DNA from: Nocardia transvalensis
GTDB lineage: Bacteria; Actinomycetota; Actinomycetes; Mycobacteriales; Mycobacteriaceae
DNA length: 64,000 nt
Assembly (NCBI RefSeq): GCF_015477765.1
Contig: NZ_JADLQQ010000003.1
Span: forward strand, 248,001 to 312,000
Direction: 5' to 3'
A program made the position numbers and the translations under genes. Positions 50,979-58,766 of this stretch are shown in pieces. How positions within the stretch are numbered: the first letter of the stretch is position 1; every line of letters begins with the position of its first letter. The notes below the pieces were generated by a model. That model saw nothing but the letters and a program-made list of their open reading frames with translations, had not been told where the DNA came from and searched no databases.

Positions 50979-52763
50979 TCACACGAACATCGCTTCGTAG
51001 GTCATCTCCTGCCGCGGCACCGACAACCACATCTGCCGCATCAACCGCGCACCCACCGACGCCACCGCAGCGTCAACCTTGCGCAGCGACTCACGGTGTT
51101 CCTTGCCGAGCCCGACACCGAACTTGTTCGGCCGGCGCTTCGCGTTGTAGACGTGCTGGGCGTGCAGCTTGTGCGCGTCGTGCCGGAACGCCTTGTCGGC
51201 GACATCGGTGGTGAACCGCTCGGCGGCCTCGGTGTGCAGCTTCAGCCACCGCGGATTGCGCATATCCCAGATCACCGGGTGCCGGAAATCGCCGGTCACC
51301 ACTGCGGGCAACTGCCAGTCCTGGATCTGCGCCCAGTCGTCGCAGAACGGCTCCCAGAACCGTTCGCCGGTCTCGTCGTCGCGGGCATCGGACGGGTCGA
51401 ACCAGAACCCGAGCACATCCCACACCGCGCACGCGTCCCGGACGCGGCGGTCGACGTCGGCGCGGTCGACGATCCACCGCTGCTTGCTGCTCCAGCCCGC
51501 AGGACGCTGCCAGATGCCGACGTAGAACAGATTGCCCGTGTCGAGGTGGCATCCGATCACCGCGGTCGCGTCGTCGGACTTCGACCCGTCGCCGAACAGG
51601 AACGCCCGCTCGCCGCAGGCCGGACGGCAGTCCGGATCCCCCAGCGCGTCCCACTGCTGCCGCGTCAGCCACGCATCCGCGGCCGCGAGCCGCTGGTTGT
51701 ACCACTTGCGCCGGCTCTCCGACGGCGGGTTCGCGGTGTTGAGGATCGACTTGACGATGCGGCCGTTGGGGCGCGTGTCCAGCCAGTACGAGTCGCCCTT
51801 GATCGCCTCCAGCACCGCGGGCGCGGCCTCCGCCGTCAGCGGCGCCTCAGGCGGGGCCTCGAGCGAGTCGTACATCAGGCCGAAGTCCCTCGCCGTCGGG
51901 CTCTCGCCCACCGTGGAGTCGTAGGCGTCGCGCATCCGCTCGCCGACCGAGTCCTCCCCGTCGCGGCAGGCGTTGCAGATGTCGAGCATCCGCGCCGGGG
52001 CGTCGACCTCCGACTTGGCGGCGTTGCCCTCCAGCGCACCGGCCATATCGTGACCGCTGTTCGACGAGTTCCAGTTCTGCGTCTCGGCCCGGATCACCAG
52101 CGTCGGCCGACCGCCCTCCACCGTGAGCGGATTGCTCGTCACCGCCTCGATGTGGCGGGTGTCGCCGAGCCCCCACACATTGAGCTTCCCGATCTGGATG
52201 CCGTAGTGGTCACGTGTCTCCCGTGGCACCAGCCCGGGGAACAGCTTCATCGTGTTCTTGGTCTGTGCTTCGGCGACAGCGATGATCTGCACCCAGGCAT
52301 TCGGCTCGTCGCGGCCGACCGGGCGGCCGCCCTCCCAGTGGTCGAACGTCACCTCGGCGAAGCACGCGGCCATCGCCAGACACGCGGCGATCGGGTCCTT
52401 ACCCCAGCCCTTCAGCCGCTGCAGCACCGCGGAGTGGTAGAGGAAATCGCCGTGCTCGTCGATCGCGTAGAACCACAGCACGAACCGGGCCTGCTCCGGC
52501 GTGAACTGCCACGGCTGACCCTTCTTGTCCCGCAACCACTTCCCGCACCACGCCAACACCCGCCAGCCGAGCGTCAGCTCAGGCAGATGCCAGCCGGTGT
52601 TCGGATCCCACTGCCATGTCGGTCCCACCTTGACCGGTTCCCACTCCAGATCGACCGGCGGGACGGTGGTGGCGAGCTGATTCTCGTACCACGCGATGAT
52701 CTCGGCGAACTCGGACTCGGGCGTCGAGATCAGCGCCGGGCCGGAATCACGCGCTACGGCCAC
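50979..52763 (-). CDS. Terminase large subunit
   Basis: 594 residues. Deviant Walker A LQRLKGWGKDP near 115-124 (Ser/Thr replaced by Asp, as seen in related phages with GWGKS/D), Walker B region ACFAEVTFDHWE, and an RNase H-type nuclease domain with FGDGSKSDDATAVIG near 430 and FWFDPSDARDDETG near 485. Packages DNA into the prohead. Confidence 0.92.
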   Translation of the reverse strand: MAVARDSGPALISTPESEFAEIIAWYENQLATTVPPVDLEWEPVKVGPTWQWDPNTGWHLPELTLGWRVLAWCGKWLRDKKGQPWQFTPEQARFVLWFYAIDEHGDFLYHSAVLQRLKGWGKDPIAACLAMAACFAEVTFDHWEGGRPVGRDEPNAWVQIIAVAEAQTKNTMKLFPGLVPRETRDHYGIQIGKLNVWGLGDTRHIEAVTSNPLTVEGGRPTLVIRAETQNWNSSNSGHDMAGALEGNAAKSEVDAPARMLDICNACRDGEDSVGERMRDAYDSTVGESPTARDFGLMYDSLEAPPEAPLTAEAAPAVLEAIKGDSYWLDTRPNGRIVKSILNTANPPSESRRKWYNQRLAAADAWLTRQQWDALGDPDCRPACGERAFLFGDGSKSDDATAVIGCHLDTGNLFYVGIWQRPAGWSSKQRWIVDRADVDRRVRDACAVWDVLGFWFDPSDARDDETGERFWEPFCDDWAQIQDWQLPAVVTGDFRHPVIWDMRNPRWLKLHTEAAERFTTDVADKAFRHDAHKLHAQHVYNAKRRPNKFGVGLGKEHRESLRKVDAAVASVGARLMRQMWLSVPRQEMTYEAMFV

Positions 52764-53109
52764 GGGTCGCCCACCGGGCGTTCGCCGCGGCCCGGGCCTG
52801 CGTACTGCGGGCCTCCGAGGTGTCGTTCGCGTCCGGCAACTTCAGCTGCCGCAGCAGCGCCGCCAGCGTCGTACGATGCTGCCGCAGCTCGGGTACGAGC
52901 GGGTTGATCACCGGCTGCCCCTGCGAACCTGTGACGATCAGCTCCTCGGCCGGCATCTGCTCCTCAAGCCGCGCCAGCAGATCGGTTTCGCGGCACGCGG
53001 ATTCGAGCACGCGCAGCTCATCGGCACGCAATTTGTACGCGCTGGTGACGTCCTTCCACAACTTCCGGCCGGACGCGTCCAGCCCCTTCGGTGCGGGTGT
53101 CGTCGCCAT
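52747..53109 (-). CDS. Terminase small subunit
   Basis: 120 residues from ATG 53109. DASGRKLWKDVTSAYKLRAD and ELRVLESACRETDLLARLEE are characteristic of the P27-like small terminase of actinophages. Overlaps the large-subunit start by 17 bases. Confidence 0.9.
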   Translation of the reverse strand: MATTPAPKGLDASGRKLWKDVTSAYKLRADELRVLESACRETDLLARLEEQMPAEELIVTGSQGQPVINPLVPELRQHRTTLAALLRQLKLPDANDTSEARSTQARAAANARWATRGRSA

Positions 53110-53204
53110 GGCGAACCTCCAGGGTCCTCGCCGCCACCTGGGCGGGCTGGCTGAAAACGTGGAAACGGCAACGGGATTGGCAGGCGTCCGGAAGACTGTT
53201 GGCC

Positions 53205-53408
53205 GTGCCGCGCCCCACACCAGCACTTGCCGCTGCCGTGATGGCTGCGTGTGCTGTAGCGGCTCAGGTTCTTGCAGATTTCGACGGCATGCCCACGCCG
53301 TTCCAGATCGAATGCTTGCTGCTGACGACGATCTTCGGCGGGTCTGCTGCGTGGCTTGCGGCCCGTTTGCCGAGCTCAGCATCGGGGTGTCACCAAAAAA
53401 TCCGATAA
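53205..53408 (+). CDS. Possible plus-strand small membrane protein
   Basis: 67 residues from GTG 53205: two hydrophobic helices (ALAAAVMAACAVAAQVLA and IECLLLTTIFGGSAAWLAA) joined by DFDGMPTPFQ. It would be the only plus-strand gene in the prophage. No clear ribosome-binding site. Could be chance. Confidence 0.3.
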   Translation: MPRPTPALAAAVMAACAVAAQVLADFDGMPTPFQIECLLLTTIFGGSAAWLAARLPSSASGCHQKIR

Positions 53409-53452
53409 GTTGACTTAGACCCAAGAATTCGGACGTCAAGGCAGATCTGGCA

Positions 53453-53465
53453 AGAACCTGGTTCT
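53453..53465. promoter_or_regulatory. Palindrome upstream of the terminase genes
   Basis: AGAACC-T-GGTTCT is a perfect 6-1-6 inverted repeat, flanked by the direct repeat TCTGGCAA (before and within). Possible operator or packaging-site element. Spacing does not fit the actinobacterial LexA box (GAAC-4-GTTC). Confidence 0.45.
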
Positions 53466-53540
53466 GGCAAAACCCGGGGAAGCCGCACGCATGATCCGGG
53501 GTGCTATGACACCCGCCAGCTGACCGTTCCCGATCCGGGG

Positions 53541-53828
53541 TCATCCCCCAGGGGATAGGCGGCCGGGATGCGGCTCGGCGGGGCGGTGTCTGCTGCGGCG
53601 CGCGATGCCTTGCGCCGCTTCGCTCTTGGTCTTTGCGGCGTGGCAGCTGTCACAGAGCACCCACAGGTTCTCGTCGTCGTTCGTGCCGCCACGAGCGACG
53701 TTGGTTTTGTGGTCGACCTGGTAGCCGGGCGCTCCGCAATTCTGACATGTGCGATTGTCGCGCAGGCGGATTCGTTCAGCCTGCGCGCGAGGGACACCGC
53801 GGTACCGGTCAGGAGCGCGCGACCACAT
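53541..53828 (-). CDS. HNH endonuclease
   Basis: 95 residues from ATG 53828. CQNCG and CDSCH zinc pairs with the YQVDHKTNVARGGTNDDENL H-N-H core. Small HNH proteins next to terminase aid DNA packaging in many siphoviruses. Overlaps the upstream gene by 20 bases. Confidence 0.9.
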   Translation of the reverse strand: MWSRAPDRYRGVPRAQAERIRLRDNRTCQNCGAPGYQVDHKTNVARGGTNDDENLWVLCDSCHAAKTKSEAAQGIARRSRHRPAEPHPGRLSPGG

Positions 53829-54075
53829 GGTCGATAAACCAGCGAGCGAGCCTCGCTGCGCGTGTGTAGGGATCACACTCGGGTACACCGAGTGTCCGGT
53901 ACAGGTCGAGTAGGTGTGCGGCCGTGAGGATGACGGCAACGGACCAGCCGATCGGATACCGGCGGTGCAGCCGACGCGCAGCGTCGGTGAGCTGCTGATC
54001 CTGCGCGGCCAAGCCGTCACAGACCACCCATGCCACAGTGAACGCGGCGAATGCCGCACCGCCGGTCACTCTCAT
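53809..54075 (-). CDS. Small phage membrane protein
   Basis: 88 residues: two hydrophobic segments (AAFAAFTVAWVVCDGLAA, WSVAVILTAAHLLDLYRTL) separated by a charged loop. Resembles DUF7427-type actinophage proteins near HNH genes; role unknown. Confidence 0.65.
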   Translation of the reverse strand: MRVTGGAAFAAFTVAWVVCDGLAAQDQQLTDAARRLHRRYPIGWSVAVILTAAHLLDLYRTLGVPECDPYTRAARLARWFIDHVVARS

Positions 54076-54077
54076 GA

Positions 54078-54173
54078 TCAGGCCAGCACACCGACGATCT
54101 CGGCTAGGGCCTTGATCACGATGACCGCGATCCTGCCGAAGACCAGCAGGGTGTCCATGTCGACGCTGCCCAT
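54078..54173 (-). CDS. 31-residue phage membrane peptide
   Basis: ATG 54173 after TAGGAG; peptide MGSVDMDTLLVFGRIAVIVI then KALAEIVGVLA. One membrane helix. Two bases separate it from the next gene. No family. Confidence 0.5.
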   Translation of the reverse strand: MGSVDMDTLLVFGRIAVIVIKALAEIVGVLA

Positions 54174-54343
54174 GATGTTTCTCCTACTCGGTTGTGGCCG
54201 AATCGGTCTCGACCGGGAGTTGGGGTGCAGCGCGCAGCAACACCACCCGCGTGTGCTCGGACGGGTTTGTGGAGCCGCGGGGCGTGGCTCGTTGGGTGCG
54301 CTTGCCGGGCACAAATCCCGGTTTGACGCGCTGCACGGTTGTG

Positions 54344-54417
54344 GGTGCCGGGCCGGATTCGAACCGGCGACCTCCAGCGAATTGGGCTGGCGAGCTACCG
54401 CTGCTCTACCCGGCTAC
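54344..54417 (-). tRNA. Phage tRNA-like gene, anticodon unclear
   Basis: Reads as a cloverleaf on the minus strand: D-arm GAGC-AGCGGTA-GCTC, anticodon arm CCAGC-CCAATTC-GCTGG, T-arm GCCGG-TTCGAAT-CCGGC. The acceptor GT-A-GCCGG / CCGGCAC pairs only with one bulged A, and position 33 is C rather than T, so function is doubtful. Its 5' end overlaps the stop of the methyltransferase gene. Could be a phage tRNA or a decayed one. Confidence 0.5.
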
Positions 54418-55154
54418 GTCGATGTGTTGCTGTGCAATCGCTCGGTTGCGATCTGGGCGTAGCCAGCGGTGGCCTCGATGCCGAGGAACTGCCGGCCTTC
54501 AACATAGGCGGCGACACCGGTAGTGCCGCTGCCTGCAAAGGGGTCGAGGATCCGGCCACCGGGCGGCACGGTGCGCACGAGGTGTTGCATGAGCTCGACG
54601 GGCTTGGCCGTGATGTGCTGGCGCTGTCTGCCTCTCGGGCTGGCGATGGTGTAGACGCCGGGAAGGCACGGCGGGCGATGGTCACTGGGCAGCTGGCCGT
54701 GCGAGGCCCACAGAATGTACTCGCACTCGTTGCGGAATCCGGCCTGCGGGCGTGCTGAGGTCTTGGCCCACACCACGATTCCGCGCCACCGCCAGCCCGC
54801 GCACTGCAGCGCATCGGACAGGGCGGGCAACTGCCGCCAATCGGTGAACACGAGCGCCTGCCCGCCGGGGCGGACGAGGCGAAGGACTTCAGTGAGCCAG
54901 AACGTGCACCACAGGGTGAACGACCGCTGGTCACGCTGATCGGGAAAGTCGGGCATCGCCCGCGCGGACGATCCTGAGTCGGTGTATTTCTCGTGCGCGG
55001 TGCGGCTGGTGCGGTCCGGGGTGCTCGTGCCGCCGCTGCAGTATGGCGGATCGGTGATCAGGGCATCGAACGATGCGGTGGGCAGATCTCGCATGGTGGC
55101 GAGCGCTTCGCCGCAGATGATTTCGCCGGTGAGTAACGAGGCGTTGTCGGACAT
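54414..55154 (-). CDS. Site-specific DNA methyltransferase (beta class)
   Basis: 246 residues from ATG 55154. Catalytic DPPY at 35-38 comes before the AdoMet motif LDPFAGSGTTG near 210, the beta-class order for N6-adenine or N4-cytosine enzymes. TDWRQLPALSDALQCAGWRW lies between. No cognate restriction enzyme is adjacent, so a solitary phage methylase that guards against host restriction is likely. Confidence 0.9.
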   Translation of the reverse strand: MSDNASLLTGEIICGEALATMRDLPTASFDALITDPPYCSGGTSTPDRTSRTAHEKYTDSGSSARAMPDFPDQRDQRSFTLWCTFWLTEVLRLVRPGGQALVFTDWRQLPALSDALQCAGWRWRGIVVWAKTSARPQAGFRNECEYILWASHGQLPSDHRPPCLPGVYTIASPRGRQRQHITAKPVELMQHLVRTVPPGGRILDPFAGSGTTGVAAYVEGRQFLGIEATAGYAQIATERLHSNTST

Positions 55155-55305
55155 GGGATGCTTCCTGTCGTGCAGGCCCCGCTCGACTGATCCGGGCATG
55201 AAAATGGAGTGGCCAGCTGATTGCCGATCCACTCCTTGCCCACTCTAAGCATCACTGGGGGGACAACAGATGTCAAGCCATCCGGCACGCCACATCCGCA
55301 GTCCG

Positions 55306-56424
55306 TCATCTGGAGGGCACCACGGTGAGCCGTGGTCGCTGTGCTGATCCAAGGGATGCGCCAGCGCCGTCTCCCGCATGTTGGGTGATGGTGAGCCCGA
55401 ACAGGTACTCGGTCAGTCCGTCCGACGGCAGCCCGAATTCGGCGGCAATCTTCCGGATTGTGAACCCCTGGCCGCGGAGGGCTGCCAGGACCTTCCCCAT
55501 TACCTGCGAAGACTCGTGGGCCAGCTTCGATCCCGGCTCAGCGGAACGGAATCCACGTTTGCTGAGTTCGACGAGCGCTGAGCGGTATGTCCAGTCAGTC
55601 ATGAGCCCCAGGCTGTGTAGGCGCCCCGCCAAGGCCGTCGCCGAGACCCGCCAGCGCGATTTCGCCCGAATGATCTCCCGGACGCTCGGGTTATGCAGTC
55701 CAAGTGCCAGCACGTCTCGACGGGGCATGAGGAGAGCGGCGGCGAACTGATTCGCTGCTGTTTCGGCTTCCCGGCCGTGGGGAACCGCGTGCTCACCGTG
55801 TAGGCATAGATGCCCGAGTTCGTGGGCGGCATCGAATCGCAGGCGTTCAGCGGTCTTGCTGGTGTCGAGGAATACGAACGGGGTGCCGCGGTGGTAGAAG
55901 CTGAAGGCATCGACATCGCGGAAGTCGGAGGCGATGCTCATCACGCGGACGCCGTGCAGTTCCATCACGGGCAGCAACTGCTTGATCGGGCCTGTGCCGA
56001 GATCCCAGCGGGCGCGTAGCGTATCGGCGGCCAGCTCAGGATCCCAGTCGGTCAGCGCGGGAATGTTGTTGGCAGGCAAAGTGAATCGTCGTTCGACCCA
56101 TTCCATGATCTCCACACCTTGCTTGCCAGCCGATATCGCACGGTCGCGCTCGCGTGCGGTCATCTTGCTCAGAGCGCGGAAGCTGACGCCGTCGACAGCT
56201 AACGGGTCGATCTCGTCGAGGCTGAAGAACTCCGGCAAAACACGGAGGGTGCGAGCGAGTTCGATTCGTCGTTCGAGGGAGGGCTCGTCATCCCCTGTTT
56301 CCCATCGTTGGACCGTCTTCTCGGCGACATCGAGCGCCGAGGCCAGGTGGGTGCGCGCCAACCCAGCTCGTCGTCGTGCGAAGACGAGCCGAGAGGGCAC
56401 GAACCGTGTTGAAGCTGTCGTCAT
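55306..56424 (-). CDS. XRE helix-turn-helix plus ImmA/IrrE metallopeptidase
   Basis: 372 residues. N-terminal HTH (GLARTHLASALDVAEKTVQR, WETGDDEP), then an ImmA/IrrE peptidase with FDAAHELGHLCLHG: His201, Glu202, His205, and a downstream Glu in REAETAANQFAAALLMP. A third helical region ends the protein. Such proteins cleave repressors or act as antitoxins. It overlaps the upstream 219-residue gene (ATGA). Confidence 0.9.
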   Translation of the reverse strand: MTTASTRFVPSRLVFARRRAGLARTHLASALDVAEKTVQRWETGDDEPSLERRIELARTLRVLPEFFSLDEIDPLAVDGVSFRALSKMTARERDRAISAGKQGVEIMEWVERRFTLPANNIPALTDWDPELAADTLRARWDLGTGPIKQLLPVMELHGVRVMSIASDFRDVDAFSFYHRGTPFVFLDTSKTAERLRFDAAHELGHLCLHGEHAVPHGREAETAANQFAAALLMPRRDVLALGLHNPSVREIIRAKSRWRVSATALAGRLHSLGLMTDWTYRSALVELSKRGFRSAEPGSKLAHESSQVMGKVLAALRGQGFTIRKIAAEFGLPSDGLTEYLFGLTITQHAGDGAGASLGSAQRPRLTVVPSR

Positions 56425-57080
56425 TTGGGAGGGACCGGGACATCTACATTGCCCTGGTCGTCGTCTTCGTCGTCGGGGCCGGGATCGATATCGACGGTGG
56501 GGGTCAGATCGAGCGGATCGAGAATGATGCGTTCCCGCCAGCCACGCGGATACTTGCTCTTGTCGAGATAGGTTGGCGCGCTAAGTTCTATACGAATCTC
56601 ATCGGCGTCCGGGCGGTGCAGCAGATACCAGACATCCCATAGCCCCACAGCGGTATCCGAAGCCGGGAAGTCAGGGTCGATAGCATCGAACCCGTCGGCA
56701 ACACACCGAGTCTTCGCCAACGCGCAGTGGCCCTTGGGCCACTTGGTTGTCAACTCGTCATCAGTTCCGGCCAGTCCCGTGAACTCGTTGCCGGCAGCGA
56801 CAACGATTGCCAACCCGCGCTCGGGGTTGACAGTGCGGGCGACGCCGTCGTTCTGATCGATCTTCCAGTCGCGAGGGATCAGGAGTTCGCGCAGGAACGC
56901 GACAGCGGCCTGATGCATCCGTTGCCCCGGGGTACCCGGTGGGGACAGTGGGTTGGCGTTCTCGGCGTCGTGTACTGCAGGCCGGATGATGCGGTCGTGG
57001 ACTTCCGCCTGGGTCAGGTTGAACCGCTGCAGCGGATTGGGCTGAGGTTGGGGAACATGTTTCCTGTACAGGACTGCCAC
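56421..57080 (-). CDS. Partner of the XRE-ImmA protein, unknown
   Basis: 219 residues. LRELLIPRDWKIDQNDGVAR, GLAIVVAAGNEFTGLAG, VGLWDVWYLLHRPDADEIRI and an acidic disordered end (DIDPGPDDEDDDQGN). No family recognised. Translational coupling to the XRE-ImmA gene suggests a two-gene module (toxin-antitoxin, defence or lysis/lysogeny control). About 135 bases before it hold a likely promoter region with ATGATCAT. Confidence 0.75.
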   Translation of the reverse strand: MAVLYRKHVPQPQPNPLQRFNLTQAEVHDRIIRPAVHDAENANPLSPPGTPGQRMHQAAVAFLRELLIPRDWKIDQNDGVARTVNPERGLAIVVAAGNEFTGLAGTDDELTTKWPKGHCALAKTRCVADGFDAIDPDFPASDTAVGLWDVWYLLHRPDADEIRIELSAPTYLDKSKYPRGWRERIILDPLDLTPTVDIDPGPDDEDDDQGNVDVPVPPK

Positions 57081-57215
57081 GTCACCCGCCTTTCGTGTGT
57101 AGGACCCCGCTTAACGTCCAGAAAATTTACCACAGATGAGGTCGGAAATCCGGACATGACATGATCATGGTCGGTGTCCTCGCTGTAGATTACGGCACGC
57201 CGCCGATCAAGCCGA

Positions 57216-57899
57216 TCACGTAACCGATCCTCCGCCCCTTCGCCGCCGCGCATGCTTTAAATGCGCGACCAGCACGTCACCTAGCCGGTAGAACTTCGTC
57301 ACGCCGTCGACCGCCGCGGCGTGCAGCCCCTTCTTGGCGAGATACCGCACCCTGTCACGGTTGAGACCGATGCCGATGTCGCCGAGCCGGTGCGCGATCT
57401 TCTCCACTTGGTCGGCCGTCAGCACGGTGTTGTTCGCCGCCCGTAACCGTGCCTCGTCGATGAACACCTCGTCCTCGGGCGGCAGATCCACCACGCGCTG
57501 ACATTCGTCGACCGTGGCCTTGATATCGCCGAGCGCGGTCTCGGCGCCGGGCGTCATGGCCAGCGCGTACACGTGCCGGTCCAGCCACCGCGCCGCACTG
57601 ATCAGGTCATCGACCGCGGGAACGGCGACCGCACGCTGCTCGCACACCAGCCGCACCCAGCCGGACAGCTCATTGCGCAACTGCTCGGCCGCTTCGAACG
57701 CGCCCAGGTGCATCGGCAGCTGCGCGCCGACGCGACACGATCGGCGCGGTGCCGCCAGACCGACTTTGCTGACGTTTGCCTGGCGGGTCTCGGTGACCGC
57801 GAGATCCTCGGCAAGCGAAGGGATTCGGCTCAGCAGCTCGACCAATTGCTGAATCTCGGGCCGAGACAGGTACAGATGATCGGTGTCGGCTACAGCCAC
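57216..57899 (-). CDS. Phage protein with helical core and possible C-terminal HTH
   Basis: 227 residues from GTG 57899. LYLSRPEIQQLVELLSRIPS, a Cys/Arg region, WLDRHVYALAMTPGAETALG, and a C-terminal LNRDRVRYLAKKGLHAAAVD then GVTKFYRLGDV, like a MerR/excisionase-type winged helix. Known relatives are actinophage hypotheticals. Role probably DNA binding. Confidence 0.7.
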   Translation of the reverse strand: MAVADTDHLYLSRPEIQQLVELLSRIPSLAEDLAVTETRQANVSKVGLAAPRRSCRVGAQLPMHLGAFEAAEQLRNELSGWVRLVCEQRAVAVPAVDDLISAARWLDRHVYALAMTPGAETALGDIKATVDECQRVVDLPPEDEVFIDEARLRAANNTVLTADQVEKIAHRLGDIGIGLNRDRVRYLAKKGLHAAAVDGVTKFYRLGDVLVAHLKHARRRRGGGSVT

Positions 57900-58015
57900 G
57901 GAATGCTCCAGTACAGCAACCCGTTTGCGGTGTCGAAGATGCGGCGCAGCAGCTTCCGCCACTTCGGGGCGTCCGGCGGCAGTGGCGGGTGGTACCCGAA
58001 TGGTCCGACGGTCAT
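57890..58015 (-). CDS. 41-residue phage protein
   Basis: ATG 58015 to TAG; begins MTVGPFGYHPPLPPDAPKWR and ends in DTANGLLYWSIPWL. It fills the gap between the nuclease remnant and the next gene exactly, overlapping the latter by ten bases and starting just after the upstream stop. No family. Confidence 0.5.
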   Translation of the reverse strand: MTVGPFGYHPPLPPDAPKWRKLLRRIFDTANGLLYWSIPWL

Positions 58016-58016
58016 C

Positions 58017-58420
58017 TCATGCCTCCTCGGGCCGGGTGCCGGTGGTGAGCGCGACGAAATCCCGGAGCGTCATGAGCACGTACTGCTCGCCGGGGTCGCT
58101 GACGCCACGCCGCTTGGCGACGATCGCAGCGGCGATAGCGTCGTCGTTGCCTCTCTCGACCTCGGCCTCGGTGAGCCACTGACCGGGTAACAGTCGGCCA
58201 CCGTAGTCCTTGCATTCCAAGACGACTCGACGCCCGCCGGCGGTGCGTAGGCCGGATATGTCGCCGCGGTCCTTGGCACCGTTGCGGGTGCGACGTTCGA
58301 TCCGGTCGTCGACCTCGACCGCCAGGTATCCGCAATGCGGGTTTCGAAGGCGGTGCCAGCTTTTCGGGCGCTCGCGCGCGAGCGGGTTCGGCGCGGTAGT
58401 TCGTTGGTGCGGTCACGCAT
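58017..58420 (-). pseudogene. Frameshifted phage PD-(D/E)XK nuclease
   Basis: The reading starts at ATG 58420 (ASARKAGTAFETRIAD) but continues naturally only after a -1 shift near 58328, giving YLAVEVDDRIERRTRNGAKD, RGDISGL, VVLECKDYGG and a helical end. RGDI...ECK is a PD-(D/E)XK core of small phage nucleases or Holliday-type resolvases. The total length of 404 bases is not a multiple of three; one missing base (GATACC for GATTACC) explains it. A real mutation or a sequence error are both possible. Confidence 0.75.
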
Positions 58421-58766
58421 TGGCGACCGCCTTGTCGTCGGCGATCTTGCGCACTAGGCGCATCACTTCGGCACGCCGGTCTTCGGACGCGGGCGGGGCG
58501 GGGAGGGCTGCGAGGTGGGCCTTTTCACGCTCGGCACGGTCGCGACGAAGCTCGCGGGCGTGGTGGATCAGGTGTTTGGGCATGGCGCGGTCGGCGGATT
58601 CGCAATAGTGCCGGGTAACGGCCTCGAGCAGATCAGCAAGCGCGAGATCGTAGCGAGTAAACGCCTCGGCCCAGCCGTGGGCGAGGGCGATGTCGGGCTT
58701 GGAGAATGTCGGATCGAAGGCGGCGCACTTGGCGAGTACCTGCGACGCTTCGGCGGGTGTGGTCAT
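58413..58766 (-). CDS. Phage replication-associated small protein
   Basis: 117 helical residues: DIALAHGWAEAFTRYDLALA, DLLEAVTRHYCESADRAMPK, HLIHHARELRRDRAEREK. This is the build of helicase-loader-like proteins that follow phage replication organizers. Overlaps both neighbours. Confidence 0.75.
   Translation of the reverse strand: MTTPAEASQVLAKCAAFDPTFSKPDIALAHGWAEAFTRYDLALADLLEAVTRHYCESADRAMPKHLIHHARELRRDRAEREKAHLAALPAPPASEDRRAEVMRLVRKIADDKAVANA

Larger units (their letters stand above)
53110..53540. other. Region between terminase and HNH genes
   Basis: About 430 bases with no minus-strand gene, unlike the rest of the prophage. It is where a cos or pac site and the late promoter would be expected. 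It holds a palindrome at 53453-53465 and a possible plus-strand ORF. Confidence 0.6.

Noticed and set aside
49572..52907. 1111-codon plus-strand open frame
   Set aside because: Shadow of portal and terminase genes; high GC leaves long antisense frames open. Composition (Arg/His/Pro/Val) is not protein-like.
53453..53465. LexA/SOS box
   Set aside because: GAAC and GTTC are separated by three bases, not the four of the actinobacterial consensus.
55058..55309. 83-residue minus ORF starting in an ATGA overlap with the XRE-ImmA stop
   Set aside because: Its second half is a shadow of the methyltransferase frame and has chance-like composition.
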